From Qipengyuania sp. JC766 (GTDB lineage: Bacteria > Pseudomonadota > Alphaproteobacteria > Sphingomonadales > Sphingomonadaceae), in NCBI RefSeq assembly GCF_040717445.1, contig NZ_JBFEFL010000001.1, positions 186,001-250,000 of the forward strand: a stretch of DNA of 64,000 nucleotides, written 5' to 3'. How positions within the stretch are numbered: position 1 is the stretch's first letter; each line of letters starts with the position of its first letter. The translations under genes were made by a program, and so were the position numbers. The notes below the pieces were generated by a model, which saw nothing but the letters and a program-made list of their open reading frames with translations, was not told the DNA's origin and made no database searches. Positions 8,873 to 17,667 of this stretch are shown here, one piece after another.

Positions 8873-10165
8873 ATGCGCGACAATCCTTCCCTTCATCGAT
8901 CCGAACGGCGCCCCGGCATGGTAGCGGCATTCGTGCTGCTCGCCCTCGGATCGGCGGCGCTCGTCTCGGGCGGGCCGGTGGCGCAGGTCGCAGGCGACAG
9001 GGGCATCGCGCCGGTCATGGCGAGCACGGACATCGTCACGTCCGGCATCGAAGTGGACGAGCGGGGCGACAATCCAGAGGATGCCCGCCAGAACGGCTGG
9101 CGCGAGGCGCAGCGCAAGGCCTGGGCGCAGCTCGGCGGTCCTTCCATCTCCGACAGCCAGCTCGATTCGATGGTCTCGGCCATCGTGATAGAGCAGGAAC
9201 AGATCGGCCCGCGGCGCTATCGCGGTACGCTCGGCGTGGTTTTCGATCGCGGACGGGCCGGCGCATTGCTGGGCCGCGGCGGCGGCGCGCGCAGCTCCGC
9301 GCCCATGCTGCTGATCCCGGTCACCATGACCGCCGGATCGCAGATGGTCTATGAACAGCGCAATCCGTGGCAGCGCGCCTGGGCCGAGTTCCAGCCGGGC
9401 GGCAGCCTCGTCAATTACGTCCGCCCCAGCGGTGCGGGCGGTGATTCGCTGCTCGTCACGTATGGCCAGACCAAGCGGCGCAGCCGCGCCTGGTGGCGCA
9501 ACGTGCTCGACGAATTCCAGGCGGCCGACGTCCTCGTCCCGATCGCCCGCCTGGATTACGAATATCCCGGCGGTCCGGTGGTCGGCACGTTCACCGCGCG
9601 CATCGGCCCCGACAGCGAATATCTCGACAGCTTCACCCTGCGCGCCAGTTCGCCCCGCGCCATTCCCGAGATGATGACGCAGGCCGTCCGCCGTTTCGAC
9701 CAGATATTCGCGACTGCGCTCAACGCCGGCCGGCTCACGCCCGATTCGACGCTCAATGGCAGTTTCGGCGCGATCGATCCGGAACTCGCGCAGCTGATCG
9801 AGGCGGGCCGGGCGGCCGAAGCGCGTGTCGAAGCCGCGCGTGCGGCGCGCGAGCGTCCAACGACCGACGACGGCGCCAGTGCGGAAATACCTACGCCCGA
9901 AACCACGGAATCGGCAGAGGCGGTCGTGGTGCAGAACTTCGTGGTCCAGTTCCCGACGCCCGATGCGGACGCGCTCGCCGCCACGCTCGGTGCGGTGCGC
10001 GGCACGCCGGGCGTGCGCGGCGCGGCAATCGGCAGTACCGCGATCGGCGGCACCTCGGTCATGCGGGTCAGCTTCGGCGGGGAACTGGGCGAGCTGGCGG
10101 CAGCGCTGCGCGCCCGCGGGTTCGCCGTCACCCAGGGGTCGGGCGCGCTGTCGATCAGTCGCTGA
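8873..10165 (+). CDS. DUF2066-like exported protein upstream of hdaA
   Basis: The 430-residue product has an N-terminal hydrophobic segment (about 17-37, 'MVAAFVLLALGSAALVSGGP') that acts as a signal or anchor. The central part ('ARQNGWREAQRKAWAQL', 'YRGTLGVVFDRGRAGALL', 'RAWAEFQPGGSLV') resembles DUF2066 proteins. The C-terminal 80 residues ('FVVQFPTPDADALAATLGAV...') look like a separate ferredoxin-like alpha/beta fold. DUF2066 genes often lie between purM and hda in gammaproteobacteria, and the same order occurs here, which supports the call. Function is unknown. The start at 8873 gives the signal segment; an in-frame ATG at 8840 is less likely. Confidence 0.75.
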   Translation: MRDNPSLHRSERRPGMVAAFVLLALGSAALVSGGPVAQVAGDRGIAPVMASTDIVTSGIEVDERGDNPEDARQNGWREAQRKAWAQLGGPSISDSQLDSMVSAIVIEQEQIGPRRYRGTLGVVFDRGRAGALLGRGGGARSSAPMLLIPVTMTAGSQMVYEQRNPWQRAWAEFQPGGSLVNYVRPSGAGGDSLLVTYGQTKRRSRAWWRNVLDEFQAADVLVPIARLDYEYPGGPVVGTFTARIGPDSEYLDSFTLRASSPRAIPEMMTQAVRRFDQIFATALNAGRLTPDSTLNGSFGAIDPELAQLIEAGRAAEARVEAARAARERPTTDDGASAEIPTPETTESAEAVVVQNFVVQFPTPDADALAATLGAVRGTPGVRGAAIGSTAIGGTSVMRVSFGGELGELAAALRARGFAVTQGSGALSISR

Positions 10166-10180
10166 GGCGCAGCCCCGCGT

Positions 10181-10792
10181 ATGTCGCAGATCGCGCTTCC
10201 ACTCCCGACAGGCGACGGCTCGCAGGCCGCGCGGATCGTGGTCGGCAACGGCAATGCCGCCGTGGTGGAGGCATTGCGCGATCCCTCCGGCTGGCCGTTC
10301 GGCACAGCTGTCCTGACCGGGCCCTCTCGCTCGGGCAAGTCGCTCCTCGCGTCGTGGTTCGAGGCGGAAGGCCTCGGTCAGGTGGTGGACGCGGCAGACC
10401 GGGCGGACGAGACCGCCCTGTTCCATCGCTGGAACAGGGCGCAGGAAAACGGCGAGCGGCTGCTGCTGGTCAGCAATGCGCAGCCCTGGACCATCGCGCT
10501 GCCGGACCTGCGCAGCCGGCTCGACGCCGCGTTGCAGCTGGAAATCGCCGCACCCGATGATGCCATGCTGGCGGAGCTGATCATGGCCCATGCAGGCCAG
10601 CGCCGTCTTGCGCTGGGCGCGGACGCCACTACCTACCTCGTGCCGCGCGCTTCCCGCAGCTACGCGTCGGTCGAGCGCCTCGTCGCGACGATCGATCGTC
10701 TCAGTCTGGAGCGCAAGGCACCGGCAACGCTCGGTATCTGGCGCGAGGCGCTGGAGGCGCTGCACGGTCCGGAACAGGCTCGCTTGCTTTAG
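10181..10792 (+). CDS. hdaA: HdaA, DnaA-related regulator of replication initiation
   Basis: The 203-residue product is a short DnaA-like AAA+ protein without the DNA-binding domain IV. It has a P-loop 'TGPSRSGKS' at residues 46-54, a degenerate Walker B region ('RLLLVSNAQPW') and a C-terminal lid with 'SYASVERLVATIDRLS'. HdaA/Hda proteins act with the sliding clamp to stimulate ATP hydrolysis on DnaA and prevent re-initiation. The gene follows the DUF2066-like gene by 15 bp and precedes cysE by 27 bp, so it is probably in one operon with them. Confidence 0.88.
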   Translation: MSQIALPLPTGDGSQAARIVVGNGNAAVVEALRDPSGWPFGTAVLTGPSRSGKSLLASWFEAEGLGQVVDAADRADETALFHRWNRAQENGERLLLVSNAQPWTIALPDLRSRLDAALQLEIAAPDDAMLAELIMAHAGQRRLALGADATTYLVPRASRSYASVERLVATIDRLSLERKAPATLGIWREALEALHGPEQARLL

Positions 10793-10819
10793 CGGCCATT
10801 TGGTGGGAGAATCCGCAGG

Positions 10820-11533
10820 ATGCGAGGCTTGATCGGCTATCTGGACTCGATCCGCGCGCGGGATCCTGCGCCGCGTTCGAGCTGGGAAATCCTCCTCTAC
10901 CCGGGTGTCTGGGCGCTGTTCTGGCACCGCTGCGCACACTGGTTGTTCGAAGCACGGCTCTTCTTCCTCGCCCGCCTCGTCAACCATACCAGCCGTTTCC
11001 TGACCGGGATCGATATCCATCCAGGCGCAAAGATCGGACGCAATTTCTTCATCGATCACGGGTTCACTGTGATCGGGGAAACCGCGGAAATCGGCAACGA
11101 CGTGACGATCTACCAGTGCGTGACCCTGGGCGGGACCAATCCGACCAATGGGGAAGGCGGCAAGCGGCACCCGACCATCGGCGACAATGTCATCATCGGA
11201 TCGGGCGCGCAGGTCATCGGTCCGATCGTGATCGGCACGCGCGCAAGGATCGGCGCCAACGCGGTGGTCACCGACGACGTGCCGGAAGGCGCGACCATGA
11301 TCGGCATGAAGGCGCGCAGTACGCTGGTCCCGGCGGAAGAATGGCTGAAGGAATTCATCCCCTACGGAACGCCCTGCGACGAGCCGTGCGAGGAGCAGGT
11401 GGCCGCCGGCACGCGCCGCGTAGAGCAGCTCGAAGCGGACCTCGCCATGCTGCGCGCGGAAATCGAGGCGCTCAAGGCAGCGCCCGAAGACGCGCCCGCC
11501 CATGCCACCAAGCGCAGCGGTACGGACGACTGA
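10820..11533 (+). CDS. cysE: Serine O-acetyltransferase (short EpsC/CysE type)
   Basis: The 237-residue product lacks the long N-terminal domain of E. coli CysE and fits the shorter form. Residues 61-150 are left-handed beta-helix hexapeptide repeats ('[10 protein letters not shown]', '[15 protein letters not shown]', '[12 protein letters not shown]'), with catalytic-type His80 in '[10 protein letters not shown]'. It makes O-acetylserine from serine and acetyl-CoA for cysteine synthesis. The C-terminal tail (about 195-225) is a charged helix, probably coiled-coil, longer than I expect for the family. The stop overlaps the next gene's ATG by one base. Confidence 0.93.
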   Translation: MRGLIGYLDSIRARDPAPRSSWEILLYPGVWALFWHRCAHWLFEARLFFLARLVNHTSRFLTGIDIHPGAKIGRNFFIDHGFTVIGETAEIGNDVTIYQCVTLGGTNPTNGEGGKRHPTIGDNVIIGSGAQVIGPIVIGTRARIGANAVVTDDVPEGATMIGMKARSTLVPAEEWLKEFIPYGTPCDEPCEEQVAAGTRRVEQLEADLAMLRAEIEALKAAPEDAPAHATKRSGTDD

Positions 11534-11886
11534 TGGACATCGGACGCGGCGGGACCATCGTCGCCTTTCCCGGTCGCGCACCGGGACAGGTGTGCTTCAC
11601 GCGCGAGGAATTGCAACGTATCCTCGACCTCTACGGACGCATGGTCGCCGCCGGGGAATGGCGCGACTACGCCATGGATTTCAGCAAGGACGCAGCCACT
11701 TTCGCCGCGTTTCGCCGGACCGCTGAGCGGCCGCAGGCGCGGGTCGAAAAACGGCCCGCACTCCGCAACCGCCAGGGAATGTGGACGCTGTTCGGCGAAC
11801 ACGGGCAGGTGCTGAAGCGCGGCCACGAACTTCCCGGCGTGCTTGCGCCCATGGAGCGCAAGCTGGTCAAGGTCGTCGAAAGCTAG
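11533..11886 (+). CDS. DUF2794-like protein
   Basis: The 117-residue product contains 'FTREELQRILDLYGRMVAAGEWRDYAM' and 'DAATFAAFRRTAERPQARVEKRP', the pattern of the alphaproteobacterial DUF2794 family. It has no signal peptide or membrane segment, so it should be cytoplasmic. Its role is unknown. It starts on the last base of the cysE stop codon (TGATG), which indicates translational coupling. Its stop overlaps the stop of the convergent membrane-protein gene in a shared CTAG. Confidence 0.85.
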   Translation: MDIGRGGTIVAFPGRAPGQVCFTREELQRILDLYGRMVAAGEWRDYAMDFSKDAATFAAFRRTAERPQARVEKRPALRNRQGMWTLFGEHGQVLKRGHELPGVLAPMERKLVKVVES

Positions 11887-13046
11887 GCCGGCAGGGCCTC
11901 GGAAACCGGCAGGCGGGCCTGCAGGCTTCCGGGCAGGATCGCCGTCACCTGCCGCCGTATCGGGCTCCAGAAGGCCGACAGGGTGAGCAGGGCGGAGCCG
12001 ATCACCAGCGCCGTGAAGGCAAAGGTGAGTTCCACCGCGCCGAACCTGTCGAACAGGAAGGTCAGGGCGATCAGCACGTAGGCGAGGGCCGAGACCAGCA
12101 GCGCCCGCCGGTCGACGGCAAGCGCCACGAACCCGAACGCCACGTAGACGGCCAGCACGCCCAGCGCCGCGCCGACACCGATCGCGTCGCCATCGGTCAC
12201 GCCGATCAGCGCGAAGATGGGATGGGCGATCATCGGTGCCGCCAGCAGGTGAAGCCAGAAGGCGACATCGCTGCGGCGCGTGGTGCGGCCCGGGTCGGAC
12301 ATGTCCCAGCGCATGGCGAAGGCAAACACCGCAAGTCCCGCCATGAAGACCAGGCTGAGCAGGAATGTCTCCGGGTCGCTGATGTTATCCGGGCCAAGCG
12401 CTGCCATGACCAGCGCGATGGCCGTTCCAGCCACGGCCGCCGATCCTGCGGCGATGGTGATGGGCACCATGAACCGCTTCCAGTGAAGCCAGGCCGCGCC
12501 TGCGGCGAGCAGGCCGGACAGGGAGACGAGGATCGCCGCGACCCGCTCGTTCTCGCTGCCGTTGGCCACCGCGAAGCCCGCGCCCGCGAAGAACGCGAAG
12601 GTGCCTGCGACGAAAGCGAGCAGGAGGATGATGCTGGGGAGGGCCATCCGGCGACGGCGAGTGAAGAATTCGGCAAGCGGCCACGCGGTTGCCGCGACGA
12701 ACAGGCCGGACAGGAGGACGGTCATGGCGACGTTGAGCGCATTCTGCCGTTCGATCTGCTCCCAGCGTTCCGGGGTCATCGCATCGACATTGGAAACGAG
12801 CCACCAGCTTTCCTGCGGCGCGATCATCCCGGCCAGCGCCTGGCCGATGGCCCCGGCGGCGAACAGCATAATCACGACGCCGATGGCGACGAAGATGTCG
12901 TTGAAGCTGTTGAGGAGGCGGAAATTCTCCTCGTCCCCGCGCGGCATGTCGCGGATGCGGGACATGTGCATGCGGAAGGCGGCGGCATTTTCGGCGCTGA
13001 TCGCGCCTGCCGCCACGGCGGAATTGATGTCGTCTTCGCTGTACAT
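11883..13046 (-). CDS. DUF2157-like polytopic membrane protein
   Basis: The 387-residue product has a soluble N terminus ('MYSEDDINSAVAAGAISAENAAAFR', about 50 residues) followed by roughly 9-10 hydrophobic segments. This resembles DUF2157-type membrane proteins, in which a short cytoplasmic helical domain precedes the membrane part. I cannot assign a substrate. The gene follows the short-chain dehydrogenase on the same strand, with 71 bp between. The start codon is placed directly after a 13-bp inverted repeat that encloses the ribosome-binding site. Confidence 0.8.
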   Translation of the reverse strand: MYSEDDINSAVAAGAISAENAAAFRMHMSRIRDMPRGDEENFRLLNSFNDIFVAIGVVIMLFAAGAIGQALAGMIAPQESWWLVSNVDAMTPERWEQIERQNALNVAMTVLLSGLFVAATAWPLAEFFTRRRRMALPSIILLLAFVAGTFAFFAGAGFAVANGSENERVAAILVSLSGLLAAGAAWLHWKRFMVPITIAAGSAAVAGTAIALVMAALGPDNISDPETFLLSLVFMAGLAVFAFAMRWDMSDPGRTTRRSDVAFWLHLLAAPMIAHPIFALIGVTDGDAIGVGAALGVLAVYVAFGFVALAVDRRALLVSALAYVLIALTFLFDRFGAVELTFAFTALVIGSALLTLSAFWSPIRRQVTAILPGSLQARLPVSEALPA

Positions 13047-13103
13047 CGGGCGTAACTCCTCCCCTGGTGGGTCGGAGTTACGCCCGGTGTGTTACCCTGT
13101 CAA
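13047..13103 (-). promoter_or_regulatory. Promoter and ribosome-binding-site hairpin before the DUF2157-like gene
   Basis: A perfect 13-bp inverted repeat (13047-13059 and 13074-13086, separated by 14 bases) ends directly before the start codon. On the minus strand the ribosome-binding site (AGGGGAGGAG) spans the loop and right arm. A TTGACA box (complement at 13098-13103) lies 17 bp from TAACTC (complement at 13075-13080) inside the left arm, so transcripts from this promoter would start in the loop and lack the left arm. Read-through RNA from the upstream gene would contain the whole hairpin. Confidence 0.6.
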
Positions 13104-13117
13104 TACAGTGAGGCGGA

Positions 13118-14047
13118 TCAGCTGCGCGCGCTGCTCGGTCCGCCGCCGGTCACCTTCTGCATCGCAGTCAGGATGTTGCCGCTCTGCTCTTGGCCCGATT
13201 GCGGGGCCTTGAGGTTGGAGAAGTCGCTGATCTTGTCCCAGTTGGCGGCGAAGCCTTCCACGGTGCGCTCGTCCTCGGGCAACCAGACGGCATCGTTCAT
13301 CACCGTCCAGGAACTGTGGAAGCCGCCGGCACCGGCGCCGACGATCGCATTGGTCGGAGCGTCCTCGCTCACCAGGAAGAGCGCGGCGGGCACCACGTTC
13401 ACCGGGTCGAACAGCTTGAAGGCTTCTTCCGGGAACAGGTCCTCGGTCATGCGCGTGCCCGCGACCGGGCTCAGCGTATTGACCTTGATGTTGTACTTCG
13501 CGCCTTCGAGCTGGAGCGTCTTGGTCAGGCCGGCGAGGCCGAGCTTCGCCGCGCCGTAGTTGGCCTGACCGAAATTGCCGAACAGGCCGGTGGAGGACGC
13601 GGTCATCAGCACGCGGCCATAGGCCTGGTCGCGGAACAGTTGCCAGCAGGCCTTGGTCGCCATGGCCGATCCGGTCAGGTGGACCTTGACGACGAACTCG
13701 AAGTCCTCGGGGCTCATCTTGGCGAAGGTCTTGTCGCGCAGGACGCCGGCATTGTTGATCAGGATGTGGACGCCGCCCCACTTCTCCTTCGCGTCGGCGA
13801 CCATCTTTTCCATCTGGTCGTATTCGGTGACGGACGCGCCGTTGGCCATAGCCTCGCCGCCGGCCTTCTCGATTTCCTCGACCACCTTGGCCGCCGCGTC
13901 GGACGTGCCGGTGCCGTCGCGCGATCCGCCCAGGTCGTTGACCACGACCTTCGCGCCGCGCCGGGCCAGCTCGAGCGCGTATTCGCGCCCGAGGCCCCCG
14001 CCTGCACCGGTGACGATGGCGACCTTGTCCTTGAAATCGATGCTCAT
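13118..14047 (-). CDS. Short-chain dehydrogenase/reductase, multifunctional-enzyme-2 type
   Basis: The 309-residue product has the classical SDR layout: 'VTGAGGGLGREYA' cofactor loop (about 12-24), 'NNAGVLRD' (98-105), and catalytic Ser151, Tyr164 and Lys168. The 'GREYAL...VVVNDLGG' and 'NNAGVLRDKTFAKMSPEDF' wording matches the (3R)-hydroxyacyl-CoA dehydrogenase domain of peroxisomal MFE-2 and its bacterial relatives, so a role in acyl-CoA or steroid-like oxidation is plausible. It lacks the hydratase and SCP2 domains of MFE-2. The start at 14047 gives the standard N terminus. Substrate is inferred only. Confidence 0.9.
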   Translation of the reverse strand: MSIDFKDKVAIVTGAGGGLGREYALELARRGAKVVVNDLGGSRDGTGTSDAAAKVVEEIEKAGGEAMANGASVTEYDQMEKMVADAKEKWGGVHILINNAGVLRDKTFAKMSPEDFEFVVKVHLTGSAMATKACWQLFRDQAYGRVLMTASSTGLFGNFGQANYGAAKLGLAGLTKTLQLEGAKYNIKVNTLSPVAGTRMTEDLFPEEAFKLFDPVNVVPAALFLVSEDAPTNAIVGAGAGGFHSSWTVMNDAVWLPEDERTVEGFAANWDKISDFSNLKAPQSGQEQSGNILTAMQKVTGGGPSSARS

Positions 14048-14174
14048 GGAATTTCTCCGCTGATGAAGGGAACGGGCTTTACGCCCACGTAAATGCGCGC
14101 CTCGACTGGCATGTTCCCGGAGTGGTTGCAACACGGCTCTCGCCGCGCGGCAATTCCGTAAGGTCGCAGGGGCG

Positions 14175-14858
14175 CTACAGGGTCTGGAGCGCGGGAATCA
14201 GGTCCGCGAACGAATCGATGACGGCATCGCCGCCCAGTTCCTGCGGCGGCCGGTCGCAATATCCGTAGGCTGCTACGACCATCGGAACGCCGGCGTTGCG
14301 CGCGGCCAGGGCATCGTAACTGCTGTCTCCCACAAAGACGAAGGAACCGCCCCTGCAGCGCCGCCGCGCTTCCAGCAGCGGATCGGGCGAGGGCTTGGCC
14401 CGGAACTGCCCGTCCGCGTCGCGGCCGAGGCTGTCCCCGCCGATCACGCATTCGAACCGGTCGGCGAGGCCAAGTTTCCCAAGGATGTCGGTCGCGAAGC
14501 TTTCGAACTTGTTGGTGACCACCGCCATGCGCACGCCGCGCGCGGCGAGATCGTCGATCGTCTCGACAGCGCCGGAATAGGGCCGCGTGTGGACCGCATT
14601 GTTCTGCGCATAGTGCGCGAGCAGCGCCTTGTAGAGCGGCCGGAACTCGTCCTCGGGCAGGCCGCCCGCCTCGTCGATCGCCTTTTTCAGCATCAGCTTC
14701 GCCCCGCCGCCGATCAGCGATTCGACGCGCTCCACGGGAATACGTTCGAAGCCTCCCAGTTCGAGCGCTTCATTGACAGCCTCGCCCAGGTCCCGGTGCG
14801 TATCCAGCAGCGTGCCGTCCAGGTCGAAGCCGACGATGTCGAAAGGAAACTCAGCCAT
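14175..14858 (-). CDS. gph: Phosphoglycolate phosphatase (HAD superfamily)
   Basis: The 227-residue product has the HAD nucleophile motif DLDGT at residues 12-16, the 'VTNKF' second motif, and 'FVGDSSYDALAARNAG' as the metal-binding fourth motif. The helical cap between residues about 20 and 90 and the overall length fit Gph, which removes phosphate from 2-phosphoglycolate formed during DNA repair and oxygenation. Related HAD phosphatases cannot be excluded. The start at 14858 follows the expected N terminus. The gene is divergent from glmU, with 75 bp between. Confidence 0.88.
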   Translation of the reverse strand: MAEFPFDIVGFDLDGTLLDTHRDLGEAVNEALELGGFERIPVERVESLIGGGAKLMLKKAIDEAGGLPEDEFRPLYKALLAHYAQNNAVHTRPYSGAVETIDDLAARGVRMAVVTNKFESFATDILGKLGLADRFECVIGGDSLGRDADGQFRAKPSPDPLLEARRRCRGGSFVFVGDSSYDALAARNAGVPMVVAAYGYCDRPPQELGGDAVIDSFADLIPALQTL

Positions 14859-14933
14859 CGCCACCGCGTGGCGGGAGTGACTGGAAACTGCAACCGATTG
14901 CTGCGAAGGGCCGGAAAACGCTAAGGAACTGCC

Positions 14934-16298
14934 ATGAACGAATTCGCCGCAATCATCCTGGCCGCGGGCAAGGGTACCCGCATGAAATCCAGCCTGCACA
15001 AGGTCCTGCACCCGATCGCCGGCCGTCCCATGCTCCATCACCTCATGGCCAGCGTCGAAACGCTCGGCCCCGCGCACAAGGTCGTCGTCGTCGGTGCGGG
15101 TCGGGAACAGCTGGAAGCGGCGCTGGGCGAGGATACGCGCACCTGTCTGCAAGAACCGCAGCTCGGCACGGGCCACGCGGTGCAGCAGGCGCGCGAGGCT
15201 TTGAACGGTTTTTCCGGCGACGTGCTGGTCATGTATGGCGACGTGCCGTTCGTGAAGCCATCGACGATGCAGGCCATGCTCGACCGGCTGCAGGCAAACG
15301 ACGCGCCGGCGGCCGTGGTCCTGGGCTTCGCGCCGGAGGATCCGCTGCGCTACGGGCGTGTCCTGACCGATGAAGACGACCGGATCGTCAAGATGGTCGA
15401 GTTCAAGGATGCGAGCGAGGCGGAGCGGGCCTGTCCGCTGTGCAATTCCGGGCTTCTGGCGGCGCGGGCGGAAGAGCTGTTCGATCTTCTCGACCGCGTC
15501 GGCAACGAGAACGCGCAAGGGGAATACTACCTGCCGGACATCGTCAACATCGCGATTGCCGACGGGCGCACCTGCGCCGCGGTCAGGACGGAAGACCCGG
15601 CTGAGGTGGCAGGCATCAACAGCCGCGCCGAACTCGCCGCCGCCGAAGCGCAATGGCAGGCTGAGCAGCGCGAACACTGGATGGCGGAAGGCGCGACGCT
15701 AAAAGCGCCGGAGACCGTCTTCTTCAGCTACGATACGCAACTCGCGCGCGATGTCGTGATCGAGCCGAACGTGGTCTTCGGACCCGGGGTCACCGTGGCC
15801 GAGGGCGCGCGCATCAAGAGTTTCAGCCATATCGAAGGAGCCGCTATCGGGGAGGGTGCGCAAGTCGGCCCGTTCGCCCGCCTGCGGCCGGGTGCGAAGC
15901 TTGAGAAGGACGCGTTCGTCGGCAATTTCGTCGAGGTGAAGAATGCCGTGCTGCACGAAGGCGCGAAGGCCAGCCACCTGACCTATCTCGGTGATGCCGA
16001 TGTCGGCGCTGAGGCCAATATCGGGGCGGGGACGATCACCTGCAATTACGATGGGTACTTCAAGTATCGCACGGAAATCGGACCGCGCGCCTTTATCGGA
16101 TCGAACAGCGCGCTGATCGCGCCGGTGAAGATCGGGGCGGATGCGATCGTCGCTGCGGGAAGCGCCGTCAGCCGCGATGTCGCGGATGGCGAGATGCGGA
16201 TGGTCCGGGCGGAACAGATGGTCAAACCGGGCTGGGCCGACCGGTTTCACGACACGATGAAGAAGAAAAAGGACGCTGCCCGGAAGGACAAGTCATGA
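14934..16298 (+). CDS. glmU: GlmU, bifunctional GlcNAc-1-P uridyltransferase / GlcN-1-P acetyltransferase
   Basis: The 454-residue product has the N-terminal nucleotidyltransferase motif 'LAAGKGTRMKS' (residues 9-19), and 'YGDVPF' and 'NSGLLAARAE' further on. The C-terminal left-handed beta-helix carries 'GAGTITCNYDGYFKYRT', the acetyltransferase active-site region. The enzyme makes UDP-GlcNAc for peptidoglycan and lipopolysaccharide. Length is normal. Its stop overlaps the ATG of the following lipoprotein (ATGA), so a three-gene operon with that lipoprotein and an HNH protein is likely. Confidence 0.98.
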   Translation: MNEFAAIILAAGKGTRMKSSLHKVLHPIAGRPMLHHLMASVETLGPAHKVVVVGAGREQLEAALGEDTRTCLQEPQLGTGHAVQQAREALNGFSGDVLVMYGDVPFVKPSTMQAMLDRLQANDAPAAVVLGFAPEDPLRYGRVLTDEDDRIVKMVEFKDASEAERACPLCNSGLLAARAEELFDLLDRVGNENAQGEYYLPDIVNIAIADGRTCAAVRTEDPAEVAGINSRAELAAAEAQWQAEQREHWMAEGATLKAPETVFFSYDTQLARDVVIEPNVVFGPGVTVAEGARIKSFSHIEGAAIGEGAQVGPFARLRPGAKLEKDAFVGNFVEVKNAVLHEGAKASHLTYLGDADVGAEANIGAGTITCNYDGYFKYRTEIGPRAFIGSNSALIAPVKIGADAIVAAGSAVSRDVADGEMRMVRAEQMVKPGWADRFHDTMKKKKDAARKDKS

Positions 16299-16909
16299 AA
16301 TCCAGATACGCGTTCGCTTACATTTTGGCCCTGGCTTCGGCCTCCTGCGGTTCCGCCGAGCAGGAGCCGCAGCAACAAGCCGGCGCCACCACGGATGCGG
16401 GCGAGGCCGTCCAGCCGGTTGCCGCAGCCACTCCCGCCGCTGCGCGCGCGACTCAGCCTGCCGCAACAGCGGCCCAGGTCGGATGCGGAGCGCAGGAAAC
16501 GACGATCTTCTCTTGTGAGGTTGCGAACGGAAAGCGCATTGCCGTCTGCGGCGGATCGGGCGGCGCGGAATACCGGTATGGCGGCGATTCAGTCGAGATA
16601 TCCATTCCGGCCGAGCGCTGGGCTAATGTCGCCTATTCGGGCGGCGGCGAAACGCAAATCTCGTTCCCGCGCGGGGATACCCGGTATATTGTCTTCAGTC
16701 GTATGGTGCGTACCAATTTCGAAGCGGGCGAGCCCAATGAGCCAGCGATGAGCGATGGGGTCATCGTGCTGCAGGGCGAAAATGTCCGGAACTTGCGGAC
16801 CTGCACCGATGCGAACCAGCCGGGCATCGACATCGAGGCGATCAAAGGACGGGTCGAGCGGGCCGACGAGATATTCACGTACGAAACGGAGCGCGCCGAC
16901 CGCCGGTGA
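16295..16909 (+). CDS. Predicted lipoprotein, function unknown
   Basis: The 204-residue product has a lipoprotein signal with the likely lipidated cysteine at residue 18 ('LASASCGS'). Residues 25-65 are an alanine/proline/glutamine-rich linker. The remainder is a beta-rich domain with cysteines in 'VGCGAQ', 'FSCEVANGKRIAVCGG' and 'RTCTDANQ', probably disulfide-bonded in the periplasm. It overlaps glmU upstream (ATGA) and the HNH gene downstream (GTGA). I recognise no family function. Confidence 0.85.
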   Translation: MKSRYAFAYILALASASCGSAEQEPQQQAGATTDAGEAVQPVAAATPAAARATQPAATAAQVGCGAQETTIFSCEVANGKRIAVCGGSGGAEYRYGGDSVEISIPAERWANVAYSGGGETQISFPRGDTRYIVFSRMVRTNFEAGEPNEPAMSDGVIVLQGENVRNLRTCTDANQPGIDIEAIKGRVERADEIFTYETERADRR

Positions 16910-17178
16910 TCCGAGAAGCCCTGACCTGCTGGCTGTGCGATCGGCCGATCGCCAGCCGGCTGCAATGGCATCACCCCGTTCCCAAGTCGAAGCGGGGGCG
17001 GGAGACCGTCCCGGTGCACCCGATCTGCCACCGGACGATCCACGCAAATTTCACGAATGCCGAACTGGCACGCATCGGGACCGACCGCGAGAAGTTGCTG
17101 GAGCACCCTGCGATAGCGAGATTCGTGCGCTGGATCGGGGATAAACCTCCCGATTTTCACGCCCCGACGCGAAAGTGA
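16906..17178 (+). CDS. Small HNH-type protein
   Basis: The 90-residue product reads as a compact HNH/zinc domain: 'CWLCDRP' (Cys8, Cys11), 'WHHPVPKSKRG' with the paired histidines, and 'HPICHRTIHANF'. In HNH endonucleases the histidine pair activates water and coordinates the metal, while the cysteines bind structural zinc. The protein is close to the minimum length for a functional domain. The GTG start at 16906 overlaps the upstream stop (GTGA). There is no partner restriction, toxin or phage gene nearby, so its role is open; nicking activity, nucleic-acid binding or an inactive relic are all possible. Confidence 0.8.
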   Translation: MIREALTCWLCDRPIASRLQWHHPVPKSKRGRETVPVHPICHRTIHANFTNAELARIGTDREKLLEHPAIARFVRWIGDKPPDFHAPTRK

Positions 17179-17282
17179 TGGACATTGCCCATCTTCTTTG
17201 CCACATTTTGGCCTGAATCTGGGACCCCAAGGTTCGCAACCCGTGGGCGAGCGAACACCCGGTTCACACCAAGGAGAGTACC

Positions 17283-17543
17283 ATGAAGAAGATTGCTTTT
17301 ATCGCCGCTCCGCTGGCCGCTTTGGCCCTCGTCGCTTGCGAACAGACCCCGGCCGAAGCCGAAGCCGACGTGGCCGAGCAGAAGGTCGAAGCGGCTGAAG
17401 ACATCACCGAAGAAAAGGCCGACGTTCAGGAAGCCATGGGCAATGAAGAAGCTGCCGATGCCCTCGACGACCAGGCCGACGCCATGGGCGAACAGCGCGA
17501 AACGATGCCGGAAGACGGCGACGGCGATTCGCCGGCCGAATAA
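17283..17543 (+). CDS. Small acidic lipoprotein
   Basis: The 86-residue product has a clear lipoprotein signal (MKKIAFIAAPLAALALVAC) with lipidated Cys19. Nearly all of the mature part is Glu, Asp, Ala, Gln and Met in helix-forming patterns such as 'VAEQKVEAAEDITEEKADVQ', so it should form an acidic helix or coiled coil on the membrane surface. A strong ribosome-binding site (AAGGAG) precedes the ATG. A strong bidirectional terminator follows 46 bp after the stop. It is probably monocistronic and may be well expressed. Function is unknown. Confidence 0.85.
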   Translation: MKKIAFIAAPLAALALVACEQTPAEAEADVAEQKVEAAEDITEEKADVQEAMGNEEAADALDDQADAMGEQRETMPEDGDGDSPAE

Positions 17544-17582
17544 TCGGTTGCCGGTCGCGGAAGGATTTCCTTCCTCGGCCAC

Positions 17583-17623
17583 AAAAAAGGGGCGGGTCCA
17601 GCTTGCGCTGGCCCGCCCTTTTC
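17583..17623. terminator. Strong bidirectional terminator between the acidic lipoprotein and the S9 peptidase
   Basis: GGGCGGG-T-CCAGC (17590-17602) pairs with GCTGG-CCCGCCC (17607-17618) with one bulged base and a TTGC loop. An A-run (17583-17588) lies on the left and TTTTCTTT on the right, so the hairpin can terminate transcription on both strands, as expected between two convergent genes. Confidence 0.85.
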
Positions 17624-17667
17624 TTTGCCTATCGTAAGCAGCGTTATCCGCCGGGCGTGCTCTCCGA

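Noticed and set aside
8813-11581. Long minus-strand frame opposite the DUF2066-like, hdaA and cysE genes
   Set aside because: Antisense shadow; the three plus-strand genes have matching family motifs and ordered spacing.
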